Numbered from the stretch's first letter, positions 18,282 through 29,100 are shown. The stretch is DNA of 64,000 bases from Mucilaginibacter empetricola (GCF_024808665.1 NZ_JANUBZ010000002.1:124001-188000), one strand, 5' to 3'. A program made the numbers and translations. The notes: a model not told the origin generated them from the sequence alone.

Positions 18282-18497
18282 GAGAGAGCAATTTAGGAAA
18301 TAAAAGGTAATAAAGCTGGAACGTTTGAATGCGGGTAATTTACGACTACAAGTTATTAGCTAAGATTGACTTTGTTAAATATAATGTCAATAAAGTAGAC
18401 TTGCGGCAGCAATTGGTGCATACTCTCGTCGAAAGGGTTTTTATTTGAACTACAATTGATTAAATTTGAGTAAATCCTAAAACTAAATCTCAAAAAC

Positions 18498-18716
18498 ATG
18501 AAATGGTATTTTATAGTAATAGCTATTGTTCTCCTGTTTGTAGTTTATTGGAGTTTGCCCCACACCATACAAGATAAAATCAATGTTATAGCTGAAATAT
18601 CATTTTTTATTTTTCGGATATTGGTTATAATAGCGGCCTTCATTTATCTTGGATTTTTAGATGGTGTAGAAGGTTTAAAAGACCTCTTTGTGGACATTGT
18701 GAAAGACCTGAAATAG
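18498..18716 (+). CDS. Small membrane protein, function unknown
   Basis: A 72-residue protein with two hydrophobic helices: residues 3-20 (WYFIVIAIVLLFVVYWSL) and about 34-53 (ISFFIFRILVIIAAFIYLGF), then an amphipathic, acidic tail ending DIVKDLK. The ATG has an A-rich sequence just upstream, usual for this phylum. The coding-like composition and clean start support it being real, but I recognise no family. It is flanked by repeats and by genes on the other strand. Confidence 0.55.
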   Translation: MKWYFIVIAIVLLFVVYWSLPHTIQDKINVIAEISFFIFRILVIIAAFIYLGFLDGVEGLKDLFVDIVKDLK

Positions 18717-18746
18717 CCATACTTATATGAAAATACATATCGACCT

Positions 18747-18795
18747 CATTTGCAAGGTATACATCAGGCACGTCGCTTGTCCTGTGGGGCTAACA
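18747..18795. repeat. Partial copy of the intergenic repeat seen at 1288 and 36510
   Basis: TTGCAAGGTATACATCAGGCACGTCGCTTGTCCTGTGGGGC closely matches TTGCAAGGTATACACCAAGCAGTTCGCCTGTCCTGTGGGGT at 36537-36577. Only one half of the element is present, directly before a family A repeat. Confidence 0.55.
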
Positions 18796-18810
18796 TAAGT
18801 AACAAACCAC

Positions 18811-18862
18811 AAAGTCACGAGTACTCCGAGCTTGAGGCCGGCGCTGCATACTCGCGCCAGAG
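18811..18862 (-). repeat. Interspersed repeat family A, copy 4
   Basis: The minus strand reads TCTCTGGCGCGAGTATGCAG ... AGCTCGGAGTACTCGTGACTTT, the best match to copy 2. CGAGTATG and AGTACTCG at the ends are complementary over six bases. Confidence 0.65.
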
Positions 18863-19036
18863 AGGGAAAACTTAGACCAGTGGAGGCTGAAAAACTTACG
18901 AAGTTTAATTCGATATTGTTTGTTTTCAATGGTCTCATTGAGGGCTACGCCGTTTCAAAACTTCGTAAGTTTAATACCGCCATAAAAAACAAGCTTTGTC
19001 CCATGGATTCGTTAAACTTTCACATTTTCTGACCCA

Positions 19037-19147
19037 TTTTGTCTCAGGTTTACTCAAATTTGGCGTAACTTATTGATTTACTGCATGTGTTGTTTCGGCT
19101 GTATCGCGCTGTTTCTATTGTACCATACCTCTCTGGGACAAGACATG
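19037..19147. repeat. MITE-like element with TTGTCyCA/TGGGACAA ends, copy 1
   Basis: This 111-base element starts TTTTGTCTCAG and ends CTGGGACAAGACATG. Its interior (ATTTGGCGTAACTTATTGATTTACTG ... TGTTTCGGCTGTATCGCGCTGTTTCT) aligns along nearly its full length with 51080-51181. It has no open frame and lies 10 bases beyond the SusD stop codon. Terminal inverted repeats and small size suggest a non-autonomous element. Confidence 0.65.
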
Positions 19148-19156
19148 TAGCTACGC

Positions 19157-20758
19157 CTACTGTCTATCCCACCAAACCCGCGACGTTAAAGCATCACCAC
19201 CAACCAGGCGGGCAACGGCGGCTTTGTAGTTTACCGGGTTGGTTAATATTTCTGTAGAAAGGTAAATCATACGTCGGGGTATGGTACCCATTGTTACGTT
19301 TCCCGAATAATTGATGGGTACCAGCACCGGATAGCCCGATCTTCTCCAGTTAAACCAGTTTTCAATAAAGTTAAAAGTTGTTCCCGTGGCAACCCAGTAT
19401 TGGGTGTTGATCATCTGCAATGATTTGTCGGTTGTTGACATATCCAGCGGATGAGCACTTAAATAATTGCTGATAGAGGCGGGATCGACACTGGTTTGCG
19501 CATCTAATTGGGTGAGCGACTGGAAAGCACCGCTTACGCCGTTGGCAAAATGTTGTTGGGCCGTACCTCCAATATTCCATCCCCGTACTTTTGCTTCGGC
19601 CAGTAGGAGCTCCGTTTCTGCATAAGTAAACACCAGGATGGATTCGCCTAGTTTAAGATATAAGCCGGTGCGGGGGCGGGAGTAATTCCCAAGGGCTGCA
19701 TAATCGGCTCCGGTACCGGTTCCCCCAGGGTAGCCGGGAGCCTTGCTGATATCTGTGGCCCCGCCCAAAAGGTCATAACCGTTTGGCATGCCCCGTTGTA
19801 AGGAAGAGTCAGGATTGCCTGAAAGTGCTTCATTGCCGTTATTAGCCAAACCGGCAGCCGGAATCTCGCCAATTACACTCAGCCGGGGGTCATTGGTTTG
19901 TCTTAAATAATCGATCATTGTTTTGCTCCAGCGTACCTGTTCATAGTCGGTCAATGTTCGCATGGCTATTGAGGTGCCGTTTTGGCTGGCCGAGTTAGTG
20001 GCATCGGTTTGTACAATGGCGTTGTCGCTAATATCATTAAAAGTGCCGCCTGCCGCTGCTTTTTCTGCCCAGGTCTGTGCCGTGACCGGATCAACTTTGG
20101 TAAGTCGCATCGCTACCCGTAGCATTAATGAGTAGCCAAACTTTTTCCAGCGGGTAATATCGCCATTATAAAAAAGATCGGCAGTGGGTTTTGTGCCGTT
20201 CACATCCAGTTTGGAAATAGCGTTGTCGAGCGTGGTTAGCATCGCATTATAAATACTTTGCTGCGTATCATAAACCGGGTATTTGATGCCTTGTTGGGCC
20301 ATATCAGCCTGCGAATAGGGGCAATCGCCGTACATGTCTGTTGTGCGCTGCAAAATTAGTACGAACATAATGTTACTGATATTGATCAGATTAGAATAGG
20401 CCGCCGAGTCTTTTTGTATACATAACTGCTGCATTTGCCTTATGCAGCCGGCCTCGGTATAACCCTGACTAAATATTGCTCCCTGGTAATCGGTAAAATT
20501 GCCCTGATTAATATATTTATCGCCATTGTTGTAATAATAATAAGTTGATGCCAGAGCTTGCATCATAGTGCTTTCGTAAACCAACTGATAGTAACCGGTA
20601 TTTGCATAATTTAACTCTGCTGTTGAAAGCAGGTCGTTAGGATCAAAATTGGTGACTGTTGATTTTGAAGGATCGGTATTGATTTTATTTAACTGCGTTT
20701 TGGAGCAGCCGGTTAAAAAAATAATCCCCGTAAGTATGGTTAAAAATATGTTCTTCAT
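19157..20758 (-). CDS. SusD/RagB-family nutrient-binding outer-membrane lipoprotein
   Basis: This surface lipoprotein of 533 residues captures a ligand for the SusC channel encoded just upstream. The lipobox gives Cys18 (GIIFLTGCSK). The sequence fits the SusD-like_2 group: the start NKINTDPSKST, the RMTKVDP-type TPR helix (LMLRVAMRLTKVDPVTAQ), ETELLLAEAKVRGW, and the C-terminal NWFNWRRSGYPVL ... PRRMIYLSTE. The gene starts only six bases after the SusC stop codon, so the two are co-transcribed and likely translationally coupled. No glycosidase is adjacent, so the ligand may be a glycan, a peptide or another large molecule. Confidence 0.93.
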   Translation of the reverse strand: MKNIFLTILTGIIFLTGCSKTQLNKINTDPSKSTVTNFDPNDLLSTAELNYANTGYYQLVYESTMMQALASTYYYYNNGDKYINQGNFTDYQGAIFSQGYTEAGCIRQMQQLCIQKDSAAYSNLINISNIMFVLILQRTTDMYGDCPYSQADMAQQGIKYPVYDTQQSIYNAMLTTLDNAISKLDVNGTKPTADLFYNGDITRWKKFGYSLMLRVAMRLTKVDPVTAQTWAEKAAAGGTFNDISDNAIVQTDATNSASQNGTSIAMRTLTDYEQVRWSKTMIDYLRQTNDPRLSVIGEIPAAGLANNGNEALSGNPDSSLQRGMPNGYDLLGGATDISKAPGYPGGTGTGADYAALGNYSRPRTGLYLKLGESILVFTYAETELLLAEAKVRGWNIGGTAQQHFANGVSGAFQSLTQLDAQTSVDPASISNYLSAHPLDMSTTDKSLQMINTQYWVATGTTFNFIENWFNWRRSGYPVLVPINYSGNVTMGTIPRRMIYLSTEILTNPVNYKAAVARLVGGDALTSRVWWDRQ

Positions 20759-20764
20759 CTCACA

Positions 20765-23700
20765 TCACTTAAATTTAAAATTCAGGTTAAAACCCAGGGT
20801 TCTGGTGGCCGGTAACGATTCGCCTTCTATGCCGGCATAAGTCAGTTCAGAAGAAAACTCCGATTCGGGATCAATATTTTTGGTGTACTTTAATATGGTG
20901 AAAATATTGCGTCCCACCAGGCTTGCCGTAACGCTCCGGAATAAATTTCCTAATATAGGCGGTGTAAAATCGTATCCAAAAATAAGTTGCCTGAACTTAA
21001 TAAAACTGCCATTTAAAACTGATAGTGCCGAAATATTGGTGGCTAGCTGCGGATAGTAATTGTAAGCCGGTACGTTTATGGTATTGATCTGCCCGTTATC
21101 ATTTACTCCTTTTGCTACTATCCCGGTTTCGCGCCCAACCAGGGTTGCTTTGTTAAGCCCATAAACGTAGGAGTAATCTTCAGTGGCCGAAAGTACCTTG
21201 TTGCCAAACTTGTAATCAATCAAAAACGAAAAATTGAATTTCTTATAGCGAAATGAGTTGGTAAAGCCACCATAAAAGGTAGGTAATGTGCCGCCCATCG
21301 CTTTTAGGTCGCCTCGCTCGGGGATGCCGTCACTGCCTATGATGATGTTGCCCATGCTATCCCTTTTATAATCATAGGCCATAACCTGGGTAATGGATTT
21401 GCCAACTACCAGCGCGGTGTTTGCATTTAGGGGCCGATAGGTACCGGTTAACAAATATTGGCTCGAACCATCAATAGATAAGAGCACATTATGCACCTGG
21501 CTAAAATTGATACTGCTGTTCCACGAAAAATTGGCCGTACGGATAATCCCGCCGGAAAGCATAAGCTCCACACCTGTGTTTTTGGTTTTTCCAACATTAA
21601 CATAAGCAGATGTAAAGCCGGTTGCCACAGATTGCTGGGCATTGGTAATTTCGTTATGTGTTATCCGGTTAAAATAGGTGGCATCCAGCGTAAGCCTGTT
21701 TTGAAAAAATGACAAGTTAACGCCGGTTTCGAATTCGGTTAATGTAAATGGTTTTAAGTTGTAATTAGGTAACTCGGGCGAAAAACTGCCAAGGGGGATG
21801 CCATTCACCGTATTATTAGAGGTAAAATATAGCTGTGTTGTATACGGTTGCGAAGGCTCGCCACTTGTTTTTGCATAGCTGATCCTGAATTTGCCGGAGC
21901 TTAGATAGGGGAGAGCCAGCAAATTTGAAAATAAAAAGCTGCCTGAAACACCCGGCACAAAAATACCGCGACTAACAGGCGGTAGTGTCGAAAAAATATC
22001 ATACCTGCCGGTGGCAGCAATATCAAGCAGGTTTTTAAAATCGAAATCCGCCGAATAATAGGCAGATTCGGTTACAATTTCTGATACATCATAACTGGAA
22101 CTACTGCTCACCAGGTTTGATGGGGTATATAAATAAGGTGTAATAAATTGTGAGCCGGTAATTTCGGTCAGATTATACTGCCGCTGGCGATAGTTTCCTC
22201 CGGCCGAAAAATTTAATTTGAGATCATCTGTCAGCTTTTTATTCGCCACAAAAAGCAGATCGGTATTCAGCTCGCTGGTTTGTGATTTACTCAATCCGTT
22301 TAATCCGCCTTGTTCATTAACCGTAAAGGCTGTGCCTGTTGGTAAAACGTTTAATAGCCCATCGTTGCTGATATCATAGCCGAGCCTTCCCTGTAAATAA
22401 ACATTATCGGTAAAATTATATTTTAAAACGGTGGCGGTTATAAAGCGGTTGCGTGTGGTATTATCAACCTGTTTATTAACAACAAAATAGGGGTTGGTGA
22501 TATAAACATTGCTGTTAAATTGCGATTCATTACCAGTTACCGGGTTATAACCGGGCTTTAAGCTGAGCTGATTGGCACTCGTGGCTAAAAACTCAATGCC
22601 ATAATTGGCATTCATGGGCCCATCGCTTAAGTACGAACGGGTTTTGGCCATTTCGTAAATATAATTGCCGTTAAAACTAAATTTTAGTTTATCGGTGATA
22701 TCGTATGAAGTATTAAGATTAAAGGTTTTCCTGTTAAGGCCGCTATTGGGAACGATGGATTCATATTCAAGATTGGAGGCCGATGCCCTGAACGCTGCCT
22801 TTGCATTACCGCCGCTAACAGAAATGGTATTGGTTAAAGCAGGTGCCGTGCCGTAAAACGCCTCAATATTGTTTTTTACTGCAGAGTAGGGGTAGTAATT
22901 GCCATCAGTTTGTATAGTGGGCTTTCCGTCAAGCTTTTCGCCCCAGCTTAACAAGCCCGATGCTATGGCGCTCTGTACGCTTTGCGGGCGCTGATTTTGT
23001 GAGCCCTGCCCGTATTCATACTGAAAGTCGGTATTATTTATAGCGTGATCGAAAGAAAGATTTAAATTATATTCAACCAGCGTGCTCGAATTTTTTTCCC
23101 CTGTTTTGGTGTTGATGAGGATAACACCATTTGCGGCCCTTGCGCCATAAAGTGCCGAAGCTGCCGAACCTTTCAGCACGGTGATGCTTTCAATATCATC
23201 GGGATTGATATTGCTGAAACCATCGCCATAATCGGCCCCCCCATATTCATTTGCACTACCACGCTGTGTATTATCAATAGGCACACCATCTAAAACAAGC
23301 AGCGGCGAACCTGCGTTCATACTAGCGGCGCCCCGTAGCAATAACCTTGATGATGACGCCGGCCCACCATTTGTGCCGCTTACAGTTAAACCTGCCACCT
23401 GGCCCTCCAATGACATGGCAACGTTAGACTCCCGCGCGACTGTTAAATCAGACCCTGGTATGGAGGCAACAGAGTAACCCACTTTCCAGTTCTCTTTTTT
23501 TATGTTTAAGGCGGTAACCACTACTTCATCCAAACTATGGTAAGAGGATTGTAGTGTTATTTTCAGCGTTTGATCTATTGGCGTAATAATAACCTGCTGC
23601 GTGTTATACCCAATACTAGAGACTTCAATAACTGCTCCATTTGCGCTATTAATTACAAAACGGCCCTGGTTATCTGTTTCCGTACCATAATTGCTGTTTT

Positions 23701-24079
23701 TTATCCTGACGGAGGCTCCGCTAATGGGTAGACCTTGTTCATCGGTTACCATACCGCTAACGGCTATGCTTTTAACGGAGTCTTTTTCTGTTCCGATAGC
23801 TATCAGGTTATTGGAGGTTAATTTGTAATAATAATGGGTGCCTTTTAGTAAATTATCAAGCAGGGAAAGTACTTCGGCGTCTTTTACCGATATGGTGATT
23901 GGCTGATTGGGCAATTGATCTGCCCGGTAAATAAAGCGGTAAACAGTTTGTTGCTGTATGGCAGTGATAATTTCTTCAAAATGAGCGTGCTGATAGTTAA
24001 GCGTAACTTTTGTTTGACAGCAGGCTTTTTTTGATGCCAGGAAAACCAAAATTAAAATAAGCAGCCTGATTAACTTCAT
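20765..24079 (-). CDS. SusC/RagA TonB-dependent outer-membrane transporter with STN domain
   Basis: This 1104-residue TonB-dependent channel works with the SusD lipoprotein downstream. After a signal peptide (to about 22) comes an STN domain (about 25-95), which contacts a FecR anti-sigma factor. A CarboxypepD_reg-like domain (about 108-190), the plug (about 200-310, LLVLDGVPIDN and ESITVLKGSAASALYGARAANGVI) and a 22-strand barrel follow. The STN domain and the sigma/FecR genes just upstream show that binding of its ligand induces its own operon. It ends six bases before susD. The ligand is unknown. Confidence 0.95.
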   Translation of the reverse strand: MKLIRLLILILVFLASKKACCQTKVTLNYQHAHFEEIITAIQQQTVYRFIYRADQLPNQPITISVKDAEVLSLLDNLLKGTHYYYKLTSNNLIAIGTEKDSVKSIAVSGMVTDEQGLPISGASVRIKNSNYGTETDNQGRFVINSANGAVIEVSSIGYNTQQVIITPIDQTLKITLQSSYHSLDEVVVTALNIKKENWKVGYSVASIPGSDLTVARESNVAMSLEGQVAGLTVSGTNGGPASSSRLLLRGAASMNAGSPLLVLDGVPIDNTQRGSANEYGGADYGDGFSNINPDDIESITVLKGSAASALYGARAANGVILINTKTGEKNSSTLVEYNLNLSFDHAINNTDFQYEYGQGSQNQRPQSVQSAIASGLLSWGEKLDGKPTIQTDGNYYPYSAVKNNIEAFYGTAPALTNTISVSGGNAKAAFRASASNLEYESIVPNSGLNRKTFNLNTSYDITDKLKFSFNGNYIYEMAKTRSYLSDGPMNANYGIEFLATSANQLSLKPGYNPVTGNESQFNSNVYITNPYFVVNKQVDNTTRNRFITATVLKYNFTDNVYLQGRLGYDISNDGLLNVLPTGTAFTVNEQGGLNGLSKSQTSELNTDLLFVANKKLTDDLKLNFSAGGNYRQRQYNLTEITGSQFITPYLYTPSNLVSSSSSYDVSEIVTESAYYSADFDFKNLLDIAATGRYDIFSTLPPVSRGIFVPGVSGSFLFSNLLALPYLSSGKFRISYAKTSGEPSQPYTTQLYFTSNNTVNGIPLGSFSPELPNYNLKPFTLTEFETGVNLSFFQNRLTLDATYFNRITHNEITNAQQSVATGFTSAYVNVGKTKNTGVELMLSGGIIRTANFSWNSSINFSQVHNVLLSIDGSSQYLLTGTYRPLNANTALVVGKSITQVMAYDYKRDSMGNIIIGSDGIPERGDLKAMGGTLPTFYGGFTNSFRYKKFNFSFLIDYKFGNKVLSATEDYSYVYGLNKATLVGRETGIVAKGVNDNGQINTINVPAYNYYPQLATNISALSVLNGSFIKFRQLIFGYDFTPPILGNLFRSVTASLVGRNIFTILKYTKNIDPESEFSSELTYAGIEGESLPATRTLGFNLNFKFK

Positions 24080-24142
24080 TAATTAATCTATAAAACAATA
24101 CAGCGCAACAGCATGCGTCTCAAAAAAACATCCTCAGAAACG

Positions 24143-24158
24143 GCTCTTTAAAAAGAGC
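24143..24158. promoter_or_regulatory. Short palindrome between fecR and susC
   Basis: GCTCTTTAAAAAGAGC is a seven-base inverted repeat around AA, 10 bases after the fecR stop codon and 64 before the SusC start. It could be an intercistronic RNA hairpin that sets the SusC:FecR ratio, or the 3' part of a promoter recognised by the partner sigma factor. Neither can be settled by reading. Confidence 0.3.
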
Positions 24159-24167
24159 TATAATTGG

Positions 24168-25163
24168 TTAAAAAATATAAATGGTATTACCCGATACTTT
24201 GTAGTTAAACTTAGTAACTATTTGCAATGATACTAAAACCTGCTCTATATTTTCGTTTTCAAATTCGCCCGATAGTTTGATAGATTTTAACCGGGTATCT
24301 TTAAACACAATATTTAATCCATATTTTCTGACTAAACTATTAGCCAGCAGGTTAAATGGTTCATTTTTAAAAATGAGTTTATGCGTCATCCAGGCCGTTT
24401 CCGCATAAGTTTCTTTGGTTAGCTGAGGGCCGGAGGCGTTCACAATTAGTTTGTCGGCCGGTTTTAGCAATATACTTGAAGTGGGCTCATTGTTTAAAGT
24501 AGCCTGAATGCTTCCTCTGAAGAGTGTGGCCTCAAACTGACCGTCGTTGGCATAACTTTTTAAGTCGAAAGCTGTCCCCAGTACTTTGATGGCCGTTTTT
24601 TCGGTATGAACTATAAAGGGGTGGGTATGATCACTAGCTACATCAAAATAACCTTCGCCACTTAAATAAACCTCTCTTGTTTGGCCATTAAAATGTTTAG
24701 GGTATTTTAAAACCGATAAAGAATTAAGCGTTACTAAAGTGCCATCCGGCAGTTTTACATGTGCTAACGAATTCGATTTGGTTTGTAATTGTGCCAATTC
24801 GGTTTCCTGGGCAGATTTTGTTTTAACCAGGTATACGCCAATGGAGATTATCATAATAGCTGCTACAGCGACAGCGGTACGTAACCAGGGGAAAGTGTAA
24901 CGGGGGGCGCTTATTTCTATGACGTTATCCTGTTCGGGCGCAATGGTATCCACTATGCCGGCCCGGGCCTTTATGTTGTCAAATATGCTGACGATATTTT
25001 CATATGGTTCGTCGTCTTGCGTCCAGTATGATTTTATCGCCTCAAATTCTTTTTGATAGGAAGCATTGCCTGCTACAAGCCGGTTAAACGCAGCAAGCTC
25101 ATCAGCAGAAATATCTCCTGACAGCTTTTTTGCAAGTAATTCGGTAAACAGCTCTTCTTCCAT
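24168..25163 (-). CDS. FecR-family anti-sigma factor
   Basis: A 331-residue inner-membrane anti-sigma factor. The cytoplasmic N-terminus (1-90) has the ELFTELLAKKLSGDISADELAAFNRLV helix pair that binds the sigma factor. One membrane helix lies at about 93-112 (AVAVAAIMIISIGVYLV). The periplasmic FecR domain (about 125-215; VKLPDGTLVTLNSLSVLKYPKHF...REVYLSGEGYFDVA) is followed by a DUF4974 domain (about 255-331) that receives the signal from the STN domain of SusC. It is 53 bases after the ECF sigma gene and 88 before the SusC gene in the same direction. Confidence 0.95.
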   Translation of the reverse strand: MEEELFTELLAKKLSGDISADELAAFNRLVAGNASYQKEFEAIKSYWTQDDEPYENIVSIFDNIKARAGIVDTIAPEQDNVIEISAPRYTFPWLRTAVAVAAIMIISIGVYLVKTKSAQETELAQLQTKSNSLAHVKLPDGTLVTLNSLSVLKYPKHFNGQTREVYLSGEGYFDVASDHTHPFIVHTEKTAIKVLGTAFDLKSYANDGQFEATLFRGSIQATLNNEPTSSILLKPADKLIVNASGPQLTKETYAETAWMTHKLIFKNEPFNLLANSLVRKYGLNIVFKDTRLKSIKLSGEFENENIEQVLVSLQIVTKFNYKVSGNTIYIF

Positions 25164-25215
25164 TAGTGTATATTGTACAATATTATAATTATAATCCCGC
25201 TTTTTAAAAAAATGC

Positions 25216-25884
25216 CTACAAGCGATTGAAAAAATAAAATAATATAATTAGCATACTTAAAAATTTGCCGTCTTTTTCCACCCCTTTTAAGTTCTCAGGC
25301 AAGGCTTTCAGGGTATGTCGTAATTTATCAATAGCCCTGAATAGCTGCGTTTGAACAGTGCGGGGAGAAATATCAAGAATTTCGGCAACCTCTTTATACT
25401 TGAGGCCATTTTCTTTTATCAGCCTGAAAACAATTCTGGCCTGCATAGGCAGCATTTCTATAGCCTGATCCAGGCGGTGATGCAATTCTTTTCTTTCCAG
25501 TTTTTTTGATGGATCTGAAAGATCAACCAAATGAAAGTCATTATCTTCCAGCTCGACTAAATGTATGTTCGAATATTTTTTGCGGTATTTTAAGGATTGA
25601 TTTTTTACCGCAATAAATAAATAACTCTCGGGGTAATCAATGTGACTTAAGGATTTGCGGTTATTCCAGCACTTTACAAATACTTCAGAAACTATTTCTT
25701 CGGCAACTTCCCGTTGATGAATATAGTAAATACTGAATTTGATGAGTTTGTTGAATAATGCATAGTAAAGCCATTCAAATGCTTGCGCATCGTCGTCCAG
25801 GCAAATTTTTTCCCAAAGTTCAGTTAAGTCGGCCCTCAAATCGTATTTGAAATTGATAATTGATTTTGGATCAATGAGTGGCAA
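25216..25884 (-). CDS. ECF RNA polymerase sigma factor (FecI-like)
   Basis: A 222-residue sigma-70 family factor of extracytoplasmic function type. Region 2 is at about 32-100 (QAFEWLYYALFNKLIKFSIYYIHQREVAEEIVSEVFVKCW) and region 4 at about 135-190 (LPMQARIVFRLIKENGLKYKEVAEILDISPRTVQTQLFRAIDKLR). A short hydrophobic tail (SMLIILFYFFN) ends the protein, as in many Bacteroidota family members. The frame is closed just upstream, and the first usable start is TTG 25884 (MPLIDPKSI); no ATG precedes region 2. With FecR and STN-SusC it should form a cell-surface signalling cascade controlling the operon. Confidence 0.93.
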   Translation of the reverse strand: MPLIDPKSIINFKYDLRADLTELWEKICLDDDAQAFEWLYYALFNKLIKFSIYYIHQREVAEEIVSEVFVKCWNNRKSLSHIDYPESYLFIAVKNQSLKYRKKYSNIHLVELEDNDFHLVDLSDPSKKLERKELHHRLDQAIEMLPMQARIVFRLIKENGLKYKEVAEILDISPRTVQTQLFRAIDKLRHTLKALPENLKGVEKDGKFLSMLIILFYFFNRL

Positions 25885-26175
25885 TGTAGCAAATGCCTGA
25901 TGCTTTTCTACAAATAATTTGTAACATGTTCAAATTAATAACCATTAGGGTATTTTCTTTTCTTTAGGTTAAAAGGTAGGTCACATTTAATGACGGATAA
26001 GCTCGCCTAAACATCTTTCAAAAAAAAATATAAAATTCTTGTAGGCAATTTTCTTCTTAAAGGGAATATAACCTTATAGCCGGGGGCTGCGCGCCAGCCC
26101 AAAGCAAAGGGGGTTTGCGTTTTACGCCGGTTTAGGGCCTCATAACCAATTATTAACAGTTTATTTCTCTAAAAC

Positions 26176-29100
26176 ATGAGTATGAAAAAAAAATTACTTA
26201 CATGCTTTATTGTTTGCAGTTCGGTGGGGGCATTTTTTGCCAGCAGTGCTATGGCAGCCGCAAACAGCAGGCATTTTTTAACAACACACGCACCTTTTCT
26301 GCAGGTTAATGCCGATCAGAGCATTAAAGGAACCGTAAAGGATGAGGCAGGAGCAACGCTGCCGGGTGTTTCTGTTACTGTAAAAGGTACTACAAAAGGT
26401 ACACAGACAGATGTTAACGGACGGTTTACCTTAACTGCGAACCAGGGCGATGTGCTGGTTTTTAGCTATATTGGGTATACCACCAAAGAAGTTACCGTAG
26501 GTACTGATGCCGTAATTGCTGTAACACTTACATCAAATGCAAGCCAGCTGGATGTGATAGTAGTTACTGCATTAGGTGTAAAAAGATCGCAAAAGTCACT
26601 AACCTATGCACAACAGCAAATTAGCGGAAGCGAGTTAAATGATGTTAAAACAGACAATTTAATCAATTCGCTTAACGGTAAAGTAGCAGGTTTGGCAATT
26701 GAACCCAGCGCTTCGGGCGTGGGCGGTTCGGCCAAGGTGCTTTTACGCGGATCGCGTTCATTTGCGGGTAATAACCAGCCTTTGTATGTTATTGACGGTG
26801 TGCCTATGGCTAACCCGATTAACTTCAGCGGAACTACAACCACAAACGGTGGCCAGCCGGCTGATAACTTTGGTGGCAGCCCTGATGGTGGCGACGGTAT
26901 ATCTAACTTAAACCCTGATGATATTGAAAGCATAACTGTATTGGAAGGTGCATCTGCTGCGGCCCTGTACGGTAGCCAGGCTGCTAACGGCGTTATCCTT
27001 ATCACTACAAAAAAAGGTAAATCTGGCAAAACTGAAATTCATTATTCATCAAGTTTCCAGGCATCAAATGCGGTATCTGAGCCTAAATTCCAGAATCAGT
27101 ATGGCCAAACAAGTGCCGGCGCTGCAACAAGCTGGGGCCCGGCTATATCAACTTCTGAAGATAATTTGAAAGATTTTTTCAGAACAGGTACAAACTGGAC
27201 AAATGCTATTAATCTTTCTACCGGTACCGATATTGGTCAAACGTATGCGTCTTATGCAAATACTTCTGCCAATGGTATTGAACCCGGTAATGAGTTAAGA
27301 AGAAATAACTTTGATTTGCGCGAAACAGGTCATTTCCTTAATAACAAATTAACTGTTGATGGAAATGTTAACTATATAGATCAGGATATAAAAAATAGCC
27401 CGGGATTGGGTTTATACACTAACCCTTTGGTAGGTTTATATCTTTTCCCTCGTGGTTTAAATATCCTGCCTTATAAAAACCAGTACTTACTTGGTGGCAA
27501 CACAGGTACTGCACGTCAAAACTGGGTAACACCTAATGATGATAGTCAGGAACAAAATCCATGGTGGGTAACCAACATGAACCCTAATAATCTGCAACGT
27601 AACCGTATTATATTTAACGGAAGCGCTAAATATGATTTTACCAAATGGTTTAATGTGCAGGTAAGAGGAAGCCTTGACCGCACAAACGATGCCTATACCC
27701 AGGACCTTTATTCTGGTACTATAGCTACTTTCAACAGTAACGGTAACGGCCATTATTCTTATAGCAACCAGGTAACCGAGCAAAAGTATGCGGATGCGAT
27801 TGCAAACTTTACCCCGGGTAAATTTGGTGCTTTTAAATTTGACGGATTAGTTGGTGGCGCTATAAACGATTCACAATTGAGTGGTTTGGGTGCAGGCGGC
27901 GATTTGAATACCCCTGACTTTTTTACCCCTTATAATATTATAGCAGGTAAAAGCGCTCCTATAGCTTTTGGCAATCATACCCAAATCCAATCCTTATTTG
28001 GGGCTGCCAACTTGTCGTATAAAGATTATTTATACCTGGCATTAACCGATCGTACCGATTGGAACTCAACTCTGGCTTTTACTAACAAGGTTGATTACAA
28101 TTATCCGTCTGTTGGTTTAACCGCAATTTTATCGCAGATGTTTACCTTGCCTCAGGCAATATCTTATGCAAAAATCCGCGGAAGTTATGCTGACGTAGCT
28201 AACGGTTTACCTCCATACATTACTTTATCGCAAAATACGCAGTCATCTTCTGGTGCGTTGATCTTTAATACTACTGCACCATTGCATACCTTAAAGCCTG
28301 AAAATACACACTCATACGAATTTGGTACTGACTGGAAATTCATGGAGAACCGTTTCAATTTCAGCTTTACTTACTACAACACCCATACCTACAATCAGTA
28401 TTTTTCTTTAACGCCACCTGCAGCAACCCTAATTTCTACAGGTTATGTAAATGCGGGCGATATACAAAATACAGGGTTTGAAATATTATTGGGTGCTGAT
28501 GTTATACGCAGCAGCAGCTTTAAATGGAATAGCTCCATCACTGCATCGGCCAATAAAAATAAGATCATTTCATTGGATCCTGCTGATAACCTGAACCAGG
28601 CTATTTTAACCGGTAATGACGGTGGTGGTTTTGGTTATGAATCAGTTATTGCAAAAGGCGGTTCTTTTGGTGATATCTATGGCTATACTACTGTCCGTAA
28701 CGCAGCGGGCCAAATCGTATTATCGGGCACAAATGCAAGCAATTATGCGCCGCAAAAAAACAGCACCATGAGTTATGTAGGTAATCCTAACCCTAAATTC
28801 CAGTTAGGTTGGAACAACAGCTTTAATGTTGGACAATTTAACCTTGATTTCCTTGTTGATGGAAAATTCGGTGGTCAGGTATTGTCTTTAACCCAGGCTA
28901 TGCTGGATAGTTATGGTGTTTCACAGGTTTCAGGAACAGCACGTGCAAACGGAGGCGTTACTGTAAATGCTGTTAATCAAGCCGGTGCGCCAGTAACTAC
29001 GGTTAATGCACAAACCTGGTATCAAACTATTGGTGGCCGTAATGCCTTAACAGACCAGTATATATACAGTGCTACCGTTGTAAGATTGCGTCAGGCTGCA

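Noticed and set aside
15441-18862. Prophage remnant around DUF2513
   Set aside because: No integrase, structural or lysis genes are present; only accessory genes and small repeats.
18832-19032. A 66-codon plus-strand frame
   Set aside because: It is built from a family A repeat and noncoding sequence with no upstream signals.
26604-27029. A 141-codon minus-strand frame
   Set aside because: It is the antisense of the SusC plug domain and is proline-rich without family features.
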